A stretch of DNA of 40,006 nt from an uncultured cyanobacterium. GTDB lineage: Bacteria > Cyanobacteriota > Vampirovibrionia > Vampirovibrionales > JAGQHJ01. The stretch is taken from NCBI GenBank assembly GCA_937922745.1, contig CALAJO010000056.1, positions 1 to 40,006 of the forward strand, read 5' to 3'. This document shows, piece by piece, positions 32,947-40,006 of the stretch. The notes beneath the pieces were generated by a model. The model was not told the origin of the DNA. It made no database searches and was given only the letters and a program-made list of their open reading frames with translations. A program made the translations under genes and the position numbers. Numbering within the stretch: position 1 is the stretch's first letter; each line of letters starts with the position of its first letter.

Positions 32947-33924
32947 TTAAAACGTGATTTCCGGTTTGGAGCGTGGACGCGATGGCTTGGTGCGTCTGGG
33001 ATTACCCGTGGTTGTCCCTGTCTTTTTCTGTCTAACGGCGCGTTGTCGCAAGCGCCCCTGCGGATTCTGGCTGTTGGCAATGGCCGCCTGAACCTGCACA
33101 ATCCCCTCTTGTGGACGGATCGTCTTGGCCTCGAGGTTTCGCATCTCACGCGTATTCATAGGATACTGCGGCGCTAACGGCACGCCCCAGTGGCTAAAAC
33201 CAAATGGCAGGAAGGGATTGATCGCGGCATTCTGATGCTGTGGATCCTGTCGCTGGATAGTCAGCGAGACTTGCTGCGCCCGCATAAACTCCCTAAATTG
33301 CCGAATTTCCAATTGTGCCGCAATGCCCTGCGCGGTTTCATACTCCTGGGCCTCGGCATAAGCCCTTGCCAGGCGCTCCAGCGTTTCCGGCGAAGGGTCG
33401 ATATCCAGGTTGCGGCGGGTCGGTAGTTCCTCCCGCTCCTGCATTTCCCGTAGCATTTCCTCCAGTTGCGGGTTTTCCACAGGCGGGGCAGGTGTCGGCG
33501 CAGGGGCTTCCTCCTGGCGAGTCCGTTCCAGCAGCGCCACCAACTGCTCATTCAGGAACCGCTCCGCCTCCCGGCGATTGCCGTTAATTTCCCGAACCCA
33601 GGCATATTCAAACGCCGCCTGGTAAACATTCAGCTTCAGCGGATAGCTTTGCGGACGGTAAAACCGCATATAAGCAAAAAATTGCCGATAAAGCCGCTCG
33701 GCAAACTCGTAACGGTACGTGTTAAAACTGCCTTTAGCCTTGGCTAACAGCCAGTCCATGGATCTCAGGTAGTAATCCGGCTCCTTCTGAAAGCGGGACG
33801 GGTCAATCTGTTTGCCGTCGATGGTAATTTTTTGGGATGAAGGCGTATTTTGGCTGGCGTTTGGCGTACTTAACTGATAAAGCGGTTCTTCGTCCATGCC
33901 CATAATTGGTGGAATAGAGCCCAT
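32947..33924 (-). CDS. Hypothetical protein, helical with Pro/Glu-rich middle
   Basis: A 325-residue protein without a signal peptide. Residues about 45-140 form helices like TPR-type pairs (YYLRSMDWLLAKAKGSFNTY, FAERLYRQFFAYMRFYRPQS). A Pro/Ala/Glu linker (APAPTPAPPVENPQLEEML) follows, then a second helical part (PETLERLARAYAEAQEYETA) and a very basic C-terminus (TTTGNPRRTKPSRPRSKPEI), which could bind nucleic acid or a membrane. A good GGAGGATCC lies upstream of the ATG. Function unknown. Confidence 0.65.
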   Translation of the reverse strand: MGSIPPIMGMDEEPLYQLSTPNASQNTPSSQKITIDGKQIDPSRFQKEPDYYLRSMDWLLAKAKGSFNTYRYEFAERLYRQFFAYMRFYRPQSYPLKLNVYQAAFEYAWVREINGNRREAERFLNEQLVALLERTRQEEAPAPTPAPPVENPQLEEMLREMQEREELPTRRNLDIDPSPETLERLARAYAEAQEYETAQGIAAQLEIRQFREFMRAQQVSLTIQRQDPQHQNAAINPFLPFGFSHWGVPLAPQYPMNTREMRNLEAKTIRPQEGIVQVQAAIANSQNPQGRLRQRAVRQKKTGTTTGNPRRTKPSRPRSKPEITF

Positions 33925-34049
33925 ACAAGGATCCTCCGCTTCGCCTGAACTGGATCCACTTTAACGCATTTACTTCGGTTTTGAAAGCCCGAAAATCGCC
34001 TTCAAAAAGGATATCACGCATGTTATAAGCGCTATTTTTTACGACAATA

Positions 34050-34079
34050 AGAATAGAGCCTCGCAGTTACGTGCGAAGC
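34050..34079 (-). terminator. Terminator of the 34128 gene
   Basis: On the minus strand GCTTCGCA pairs with TGCGAGGC (34072-34079 and 34058-34065, one wobble pair) around a 6-base loop and is followed by a T-rich stretch. It is about 50 bases past the stop. Confidence 0.5.
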
Positions 34080-34127
34080 CCTTGGTTTTATTCTCTTTCT
34101 TTTTCTCTATCCGTCAGACCCTTGGTT

Positions 34128-34373
34128 TCACCCTCCAATTTTAATCTGCTTAAAGGCGTCAATGTCCGCACTACCACCGCCAGTGGGTGAGCCACCGCCA
34201 CCGTTACCGCCGCCGAGCTTATCCAAAAGCTCGCCAGTAAGTTTTAACGCTGTTGCTAATGCTTTTACCTGTCCATTCCCGCCATTTTGACCACCTCCGG
34301 CTTGTTGAACACCAAAGTGGGCCGGCTTCTGCGAAAAACCGACAGGCTGACATCCTGATCCCACACACGTCAT
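34128..34373 (-). CDS. Small Gly-rich protein with PAHFGVQQ motif
   Basis: An 81-residue protein. The N-terminus has two Cys (MTCVGSGCQPVGFSQKPAHF) and another Phe-Gly motif. A Gly/Asn/Gln-rich segment, a helix (ALATALKLTGELLDKLGG), a poly-Gly stretch and ADIDAFKQIKIGG follow. A strong GGAGGA 8 bases before the ATG and a downstream hairpin support it as a real gene despite its size. Function unknown. Confidence 0.6.
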   Translation of the reverse strand: MTCVGSGCQPVGFSQKPAHFGVQQAGGGQNGGNGQVKALATALKLTGELLDKLGGGNGGGGSPTGGGSADIDAFKQIKIGG

Positions 34374-34607
34374 AAATACATCCTCCAGAAAACATTGCTA
34401 TCGATCAGAGTCGAGATCTATTCGTTCGCTCTCCACTAGGATAAAAACTATTTTTGAGCCTCCCGGTGCCTAAAGTTTTCCTTAAGGCCATATTGCCAGC
34501 GGATAGAAGCTTTTTAAAAGAAGCCCGCAAATGGGAAAAGGCCGTTCTTCGCCAAGACAACGAGCCTCCATGTGGTTTAAGATGTGTAAGGACTGCATAT
34601 CATCTTT
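34374..34607. other. Intergenic region before the smc promoter
   Basis: No protein gene is visible. It must contain the leftward promoter of the 34128 gene. The only clear signal is the rightward promoter at its right edge (34608-34636). Confidence 0.4.
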
Positions 34608-34636
34608 TTGTACGTGCTTGATATATGCGCTATAAT
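34608..34636 (+). promoter_or_regulatory. smc-scpA-scpB promoter
   Basis: TTGTAC (34608-34613), a 17-base spacer and TATAAT (34631-34636) form a strong sigma-70 promoter. Transcription should start near 34643, about 70 bases before the smc ATG. Confidence 0.8.
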
Positions 34637-34715
34637 AGGGTCTAAATGTGGATGGGTTCCCATGGGTTTAAATCGTTCCTAACGGTAGTGGTAGAGAGTG
34701 TTCTGAAGGCCTCGG

Positions 34716-37700
34716 ATGCACATACAGCAGATTGAGATTGATAATTTCAAGTCGTTTTCCAATAAAACGGTTATTCCGTTTGAAAAAGGCTTTACCACTA
34801 TCTCCGGCCCCAATGGCTCCGGTAAAAGCAACATCATCGATAGCATTTTGTTCTGTCTGGGTTTGTCCACCTCCCGCACCATGCGGGCAGAAAAACTGAC
34901 GGATTTGATTAACAACCTCTCTAAGCGTCGGGAAGCCAGCGTCAGTATTATGTTTGGAAATAACGACGATCCGGAAGAGGAGAAAATCATCGTTACCCGC
35001 AAGATTAAGGACAGCGGCGCGTCCGGTTATGGCAGCTTTTACTACCTGAATGGCCGATCCAGTACCCTGACCGAAATCCACGACCGGCTCTCCCAGCATA
35101 ATATTTCCCCGGGCGCCTATAACGTGCTGATGCAGGGGGATGTTACCGGCATCATCAATATGACGGCGACGGAGCGGCGCAAGATCATCGACGAGATTGC
35201 CGGGGTTGCCGAATTCGACCGCAAGATCGACCAGGCCCAGAAGGAACTGGGGTCGGTATCCGGCAGCATCGAACGCTTTACCATCCTGCTGGAAGAGTTG
35301 CAGTCCCGTGTGCAACAGCTTTCTGCCGAACGGGAGCAGGCCCTCAAGTACCAAAAGCTCAAGGACGAGAAGCAGACTTTTGAAAACAAGCTGCTGGCCG
35401 CCAAGTACCTGGATTTGAAAAAAGCCTACCAGGCAGCGGAGGAAAATATCATCCAGGCCCGCAAGCAGAAAAGCAAAATGCAGGCCCAACTGGTGGATTA
35501 TGATGCCCAGCTTGCCAAAACCCGCGAGGAACTGACCCGTATCGCCAACGAGGTCAAGCGCAAGGGCGAAGACCAGCAGATCGCCATGAAGAAGCAGATT
35601 GAGGGGCTCAAGGGGGCGATCTCCCGTAAGAAGGACACCATCCAGTTTGGCAGCCAGAAAAAGCAGGAGAACCTGCGGAACCTGGAGCGCGCCCAGGAGG
35701 AAATCAACCGCCTTAACGCCAAGATTGACGATTTGGCCGTTACGATTGAGGGGTTTGAACACCGCGACCAGGAAATCAAAGCCAAAATTGCCCAGGAGCA
35801 AGTGACGCTGGACAAACTGAAAGCCCAGATGACGGCGCTGGCCGATTCGGTAGGGGAGTTGGGCAAAACTCGCGAACTGACCCGCAACCAGTTGACACAG
35901 ACTGAAGACGAAGTATCCGTGCTGAACCGGCGCAAACTGGACATTGAATCCGAGCTGGATCGCCAAGAGCGGGAAAAGGCTTATGTTATAGAGAAATCCT
36001 CCTCGACCGGCGAGCGCAAAACCGAGATTGAAACCCGTATCCAGCCATTGGAAAAAGCCCTGTCGGAATCCCAACTGGAGCGGCAAGCGTTTGAAACCCA
36101 AATCCAGAAACAGCAGTTGGATGTCTCCAAACTTCGCGTGGCGATGAACAATGCCACCGCAGAAGTCAACAAGCTGCACCGGGAGTACACCCAACTGGAA
36201 GCCCAAAAGCGCGCCTACGAGGATATGAACTTTGGTCGCAGCGTGGATACCATCCTCAATGCCAATATGCCCGGCGTCCACGGCACCTTGGCCCAGCTCG
36301 GCACGGTGGACGAAGAATTTTCCGTCGCGATGGAAATCGCCCTTGGCGGACGGATGAAAAGCATCGTTGTGGATGATGACCGTGTGGCCCAGGCAGGGAT
36401 TGAACTGCTCCAGCGCACCCGCGCCGGGCGCGCCACTTTTCTCCCGATGAACAAGATGAAGCAAGGGCAGTACTTCAACCGCCTGCCCGATGATGACGGC
36501 GTGATTGATTACGCGCTGAACCTGATGGATTTTGACCCGCAATACCGCGATGTGTTTGCCTATGCCCTGGGCGATACCGTGATTGTGGAAGATATGGCCG
36601 TAGCCCGCAAATACCTCCGCCAGTTTAGGATGGTGACGCTGGACGGCTCCCTGATGGAAAAAACCGGCGCGATGACCGGCGGCTCGACAAGCGGGGCGGC
36701 TGGCGGAAAGCTGGCCACCGGCAAGTTCGATCAGCAGATTCGCGAGATGCGGGAAGCGCTGGAGCGCAAGGACGAAGAAAAGGCCAAGCTGGAAAAGCAG
36801 CTGAACGCCGCCGAAATCAAGCTGGACTCCCTGAAGGATGATTATGGCCAGTTCCTCACCGACTTGCAGCGCAAGCAACTGGAGCGCGATACCCTGGCCA
36901 GGGAGCTGGAGCAGTTGCTCAAAACCGAAGTGAAGGTGGATAACCTGGAATCGATCGAGACGCGGATCCAATCGCTTCAGCAGGAGCAGGCGGACGCGGA
37001 ACAGAATATCGACGCCAAAACCGCCCGAATCCAGGAGCTGAAAACATCGCTGGAGGAAATCGATTCCCAGTTGCCCACCGAGCAGCTCGACAAATTGAAA
37101 AAGGAAATGGATGCCGTCGAGTTCCAGATCCATTCCTACGAAACCCAGTTGCGCAACATCGCGTCGGATATCCAGGCCAAGCAACTGGAAAAAGAATTCC
37201 AGGAAAAGGGAATCCAGAATTACCACGAGCAGATTGAACAATTGAAGCTGGGCAATGAAAAGCTGGATAAGGAAAAGCATCAACTCCTGGAAGAGATCCA
37301 GTTGCTGGACAAGCAGATTGCGGCGCTGGAAGCCCAAACCGGCCAGCTAGACGAAGAGTTGCAACGTCTACAGGCCGAGCGCGATAAAATCCAGGCCCAA
37401 TTAATTGCGGAAGAACAGCTTAAATACAACCTCAACCGTGATATCAGCTTGATTGACGAACAGGTGCTTGCCTACCAGGCCCGCAAAAAGGAACTTCAGC
37501 CGGAGATTAACACGGCCAGGGAAGAACTCGCCAACTCCGGCATCGACCCGGAAACGGCCTCGACGGAAGATTTACCCGCGGCCGATGAAATCCTCAAGAA
37601 CATCCAGCGCCTGGGCCGCCAGATGGAGCAGATGGGCGCGGTCAACATGAAGGCCATCCAGGATTATGACGAAGTGATGGCGCGCCACGGGGAACTCACC

Positions 37701-38231
37701 GAGAAGATTGACACTCTCAACCGCGAGCGGGAAGACCTGGGGATCAAGATTAACGGTTATTCCGAGTTGAAGCTGCACGCGTTTAAAACGGCGTTCGAGA
37801 ACGTGGACAACAACTTTCGGGAAATCTTTGCGGAGCTTTCCGATGGCGAAGGGTATCTTGTCCTCACCAACCCGGATGATCCTTTTAGCGGCGGCCTGAC
37901 GATTGAAGCCAGGCCCCGCGGCAAGAAAATGCAGCGCCTGGAATCCATGAGCGGGGGCGAAAAATCGCTGACCGCCCTGGCTTTTGTGTTCTCCTTCCAG
38001 CGGTACATGCCGGCCCCCTTCTACGCGTTCGACGAGGTGGATATGTTCCTCGACGGGATTAACGCCGAAAAGCTGGCGCATATGGTTAAAAAGCAATCCG
38101 GTGGGGCGCAGTTCATTGTCGTTTCCCTGCGGAAACCGATGTTACAGCACTCCGACCGGACGGTGGGCGTAACCCAGAAGCGGGACGGCGTGACCAAGGT
38201 AACGGGGGTTCTGCTGAAAGATGCTTCCTGA
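34716..38231 (+). CDS. smc: Chromosome segregation ATPase SMC
   Basis: A full-length 1171-residue SMC. The Walker A motif GPNGSGKSN is at residues 31-39, followed by about 460 residues of coiled coil. The hinge (about 510-655) contains GVHGTLAQLGTVDEEFSVAM and LDGSLMEKTGAMTGGSTSG. The second coiled coil follows. The head end has the signature SMSGGEKSLTALAFVF and Walker B FYAFDEVDMFLDGI (about 1070-1115). With ScpA and ScpB it forms the condensin that organises the chromosome. The ATG is preceded by GAAGG. It overlaps the start of scpA by 11 bases. Confidence 0.98.
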   Translation: MHIQQIEIDNFKSFSNKTVIPFEKGFTTISGPNGSGKSNIIDSILFCLGLSTSRTMRAEKLTDLINNLSKRREASVSIMFGNNDDPEEEKIIVTRKIKDSGASGYGSFYYLNGRSSTLTEIHDRLSQHNISPGAYNVLMQGDVTGIINMTATERRKIIDEIAGVAEFDRKIDQAQKELGSVSGSIERFTILLEELQSRVQQLSAEREQALKYQKLKDEKQTFENKLLAAKYLDLKKAYQAAEENIIQARKQKSKMQAQLVDYDAQLAKTREELTRIANEVKRKGEDQQIAMKKQIEGLKGAISRKKDTIQFGSQKKQENLRNLERAQEEINRLNAKIDDLAVTIEGFEHRDQEIKAKIAQEQVTLDKLKAQMTALADSVGELGKTRELTRNQLTQTEDEVSVLNRRKLDIESELDRQEREKAYVIEKSSSTGERKTEIETRIQPLEKALSESQLERQAFETQIQKQQLDVSKLRVAMNNATAEVNKLHREYTQLEAQKRAYEDMNFGRSVDTILNANMPGVHGTLAQLGTVDEEFSVAMEIALGGRMKSIVVDDDRVAQAGIELLQRTRAGRATFLPMNKMKQGQYFNRLPDDDGVIDYALNLMDFDPQYRDVFAYALGDTVIVEDMAVARKYLRQFRMVTLDGSLMEKTGAMTGGSTSGAAGGKLATGKFDQQIREMREALERKDEEKAKLEKQLNAAEIKLDSLKDDYGQFLTDLQRKQLERDTLARELEQLLKTEVKVDNLESIETRIQSLQQEQADAEQNIDAKTARIQELKTSLEEIDSQLPTEQLDKLKKEMDAVEFQIHSYETQLRNIASDIQAKQLEKEFQEKGIQNYHEQIEQLKLGNEKLDKEKHQLLEEIQLLDKQIAALEAQTGQLDEELQRLQAERDKIQAQLIAEEQLKYNLNRDISLIDEQVLAYQARKKELQPEINTAREELANSGIDPETASTEDLPAADEILKNIQRLGRQMEQMGAVNMKAIQDYDEVMARHGELTEKIDTLNREREDLGIKINGYSELKLHAFKTAFENVDNNFREIFAELSDGEGYLVLTNPDDPFSGGLTIEARPRGKKMQRLESMSGGEKSLTALAFVFSFQRYMPAPFYAFDEVDMFLDGINAEKLAHMVKKQSGGAQFIVVSLRKPMLQHSDRTVGVTQKRDGVTKVTGVLLKDAS

Positions 38232-39039
38232 GACATCGCCTAACACCACGCCCATCGATGGGATTGAGATCCTGGTAAACCTGGCCAAGACCGGGAAAAT
38301 TGACCCGTGGGACATTGATATTGTGGAAGTGACCGATCAGTACCTTCAGATTCTGGCGGAAATCAAGTCTCAGGACTTAAAGCTGACTGGAAAGACGCTC
38401 CTGTTTGCGGCAGTCCTTCTCCGAATGAAATCTGACAGCCTGTCAGGGATTAACTTCCTGGAAATCGGGGAACCGGAGCCGGATGAATTTCACGAGGATG
38501 ACTTCCTGGAAATGGGATTGGACAGCGCGGCCGCACCGTTGCAAAACTTGCCCCGGGCCGCCTTTCATACGCTCGATCAAGTGATTCGCCGTCGCACCAG
38601 CGTGAAGCAGCCACGCAACCGCCGCGTCACACTGAAGGACTTGATCCTGGAATTGAAACGCTACGAGGAGCTGGAAAAACGCCGCCGGCTGAAGGAGACG
38701 GTGGAAAAGGCCGAGCGCCGCCGGATGCGAAATTTTGCGGATCTGTCCTCCGAGGAAATTGTGGAACTTGCCCACGAGGAGTTTATTGAAGATACCATTA
38801 TCAAGCTCAAGGACATCCTGGAACGGTTTTTCTTTAACAACGAAACCATCAGCCTCTCCCAACTGGAGAATGAAGGCAAGATCGACAGGGTATCCGCCTA
38901 CATTGCGGTGCTGTTTCTTGCGGCACGCGGCGAAGTGGAGCTGGAGCAGGAATCGTTCTATTCCGAGCTGTACATGACCCCGGCCGACGACACTCTCTCC
39001 GCCCTTGTAGAAGACGCACCCATGGAACTGGCAGGCTAG
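38221..39039 (+). CDS. scpA: Segregation and condensation protein A (kleisin)
   Basis: A 272-residue kleisin subunit. The N-terminal helix region IEILVNLAKTGKIDPWDIDI and ITKYYLQ-type VTDQYLQILAEIKSQDLKLT match the part that contacts the SMC neck, followed by TLLFAAVLLRMKSDSL. The C-terminal winged helix (LEQESFYSELYMTP) contacts the SMC head. Its start overlaps the smc stop by 11 bases, indicating translational coupling and one transcript. ScpB follows after 4 bases. Confidence 0.95.
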   Translation: MLPETSPNTTPIDGIEILVNLAKTGKIDPWDIDIVEVTDQYLQILAEIKSQDLKLTGKTLLFAAVLLRMKSDSLSGINFLEIGEPEPDEFHEDDFLEMGLDSAAAPLQNLPRAAFHTLDQVIRRRTSVKQPRNRRVTLKDLILELKRYEELEKRRRLKETVEKAERRRMRNFADLSSEEIVELAHEEFIEDTIIKLKDILERFFFNNETISLSQLENEGKIDRVSAYIAVLFLAARGEVELEQESFYSELYMTPADDTLSALVEDAPMELAG

Positions 39040-39043
39040 GACA

Positions 39044-39607
39044 ATGGCGCAACCGTTAAAGGCCAGAATTGAAGCGGTCCTGTTCCTTACCGGGCGGGCG
39101 TTAACGATTACCGAAATTGCCGAGAAACTGGAAGAACCTTCCGATGCGGTTGAAGAAGCCCTGCTTGAGTTAATTAATGATTATTCCTGCCGCGAGGATT
39201 CCTCGCTGGAAATTGATGACACGGATGGTTATATCCTCCAGGTTAAGGAGGAGTACGAAAGCGTGGTTAACAAAATGGTGCCGGTCGAGTTATCCATTGG
39301 CGCGCTCCGCACGTTATCCGCCATTGCGCTGCATGCCCCGCTGCTGCAATCCCAGTTGATTGAGGTGCGTGGCGCCGCCGCTTACGACCATATTAAGGAA
39401 CTGCTGTTGCATAAGTTGATTTCCAAGCGTCGCAAGGATCGCAGCTTCATCCTCAATGTAACGCCCAAGTTTTACGAATACTTCAAGCTCACGGGCGATA
39501 AGGAAGAATTGAAGGAGATGATCCGTCATCTTCCACCGGAGCCGGAGCCAGCAACCCCGTCAGAACCAGTGTTTGAAGACGCGGTTGAATCTGTTGAATC
39601 CCTGTAA
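39044..39607 (+). CDS. scpB: Segregation and condensation protein B
   Basis: A 187-residue ScpB, made of two winged-helix units. The first is IEAVLFLTGRALTITEIAEK; the second includes LSIGALRTLSAIALHAPLLQ, VRGAAAYDHIKELLLHKLIS and the DRSFILNVTPKFYEYF end segment. A short Pro/Glu tail follows. It dimerises and binds ScpA to complete the condensin complex. It is the last gene of the smc operon. Confidence 0.95.
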   Translation: MAQPLKARIEAVLFLTGRALTITEIAEKLEEPSDAVEEALLELINDYSCREDSSLEIDDTDGYILQVKEEYESVVNKMVPVELSIGALRTLSAIALHAPLLQSQLIEVRGAAAYDHIKELLLHKLISKRRKDRSFILNVTPKFYEYFKLTGDKEELKEMIRHLPPEPEPATPSEPVFEDAVESVESL

Positions 39608-39988
39608 CTTGCTTTTAAGCATCCTAATCCCCAAAAAAGAAAAAACCGGTGATTGCTCACCGGATACCTTAAGTTCTCTCTTTTCTTAGGTGTATGTGTA
39701 TGGGAGGTTTTGTCTCTACCATAATAAAAACAAACAAAAGAATTAAAGTGCGCAAAATCTAAATAAAATCTAAAATCTGTTACAATTGTTTATTTAATAA
39801 AAATAAACGCTGATTTTTTTGGGCTTCTTGGGATAGCACATTGGCAAAACCCTCTGATAATGCACTATCCACGAGCATGTCAAAGATAGCTTAAATTTTC
39901 TTCATCAAATATTAAAAGATTCTAAATACTTGTTTTTATATAAATACAAGTTAAATTTCAGCAGATTTGAGTCTTAGGAGAATTATAG
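39608..39988. other. AT-rich intergenic region with inverted repeats
   Basis: Contains a hairpin at 39646-39663. GTTTATTT/AAATAAAC lies at 39788-39808 just before a T run. ACTTGT...ACAAGT lies near 39927-39951. Repeated AAATCTAAA words lie at 39756-39777. No protein gene is visible. The right part probably holds the promoter of the gene starting at 39989. Confidence 0.45.
39641..39663 (-). terminator. Hairpin with leftward T run
   Basis: CCGGTGA (39646-39652) pairs with TCACCGG (39657-39663). The T-rich side is on the minus strand (TTTTTTCTTTTTT), so it is best read as a leftward terminator. In the plus direction, the direction of scpB, only ATACCTT follows. Confidence 0.5.
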
Positions 39989-40006
39989 ATGGTTGCAATT
40001 AAACTG
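39989..40006 (+). CDS. First six codons of a further gene
   Basis: TTAGGAG lies 8-14 bases before an ATG that gives MVAIKL at the window edge. Ribosomal protein S16 often begins in a similar way, but six residues are far too few to assign it. Confidence 0.35.

Noticed and set aside
34668-37337. 889-codon open frame on the minus strand
   Set aside because: It lies entirely opposite the smc coiled-coil region. Long antisense frames arise there from Glu/Lys/Gln-rich codon bias. It has no domain pattern, while smc is complete and well supported.

Overview
The window reads as a chromosomal segment of a Gram-negative-type bacterium of intermediate GC. My best guess for the lineage is the non-photosynthetic sister group of Cyanobacteria (Vampirovibrionia/Melainabacteria). 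This is inference from a YggT protein, a short GSI-alpha glutamine synthetase, flagellar-type zinc-ribbon and PilZ proteins, an unusual set of glycine-rich proteins without signal peptides, and a recurrent short N-terminal [R/N/H]-F-G-type motif. No rRNA, tRNA, CRISPR array or prophage was found. The only mobile-element trace is the last 42 codons of an IS5-like transposase at the left edge.

Layout. 1-5.8 kb: transposase end, NarL-type response regulator, CPBP protease, glycine-zipper secreted protein, glnA and a divergent helical-repeat protein. 5.8-10.6 kb: secreted and hypothetical proteins, a membrane-anchored DUF1573-cytochrome c fusion, and two tandem paralogous helical proteins. 10.7-17.7 kb: core metabolism (HIT hydrolase, panD, acyl-CoA dehydrogenase, proline dehydrogenase, MTHFR) mixed with a YidD-like protein and a DUF4438 protein. 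17.8-20.3 kb: two tandem alpha/beta hydrolases. 20.4-22.6 kb: an ECF sigma factor / double zinc-finger anti-sigma / Spy-CpxP-like periplasmic protein operon. 22.7-25.5 kb: PilZ protein, ribosomal proteins L21 and L27 (rplU-rpmA), and two cysteine-rich zinc-ribbon proteins. 26-30.8 kb: two small membrane proteins and a divergent pair of large glycine-rich proteins, one carrying about 39 Asn-Ala-Gly triplets, separated by an 828-base control region. 31-34.4 kb: mtnP, YggT, a zinc-ribbon protein and two hypothetical proteins. 34.7-39.6 kb: a complete smc-scpA-scpB condensin operon, then an AT-rich spacer and the first codons of a further gene at the right edge.

How the parts fit. The condensin operon supplies all three subunits of SMC-ScpAB. 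The sigma/anti-sigma/Spy-like trio looks like a self-contained envelope-stress or metal-sensing relay. The most novel part is the divergent glycine-repeat pair at 26.9-30.8 kb. Its two proteins share an architecture (low-complexity N-terminus, one hydrophobic helix, Gly-rich repeat, folded modules), lack Sec signals, and are separated by a long regulatory region containing a terminator-like hairpin inside the putative leader of the repeat protein.
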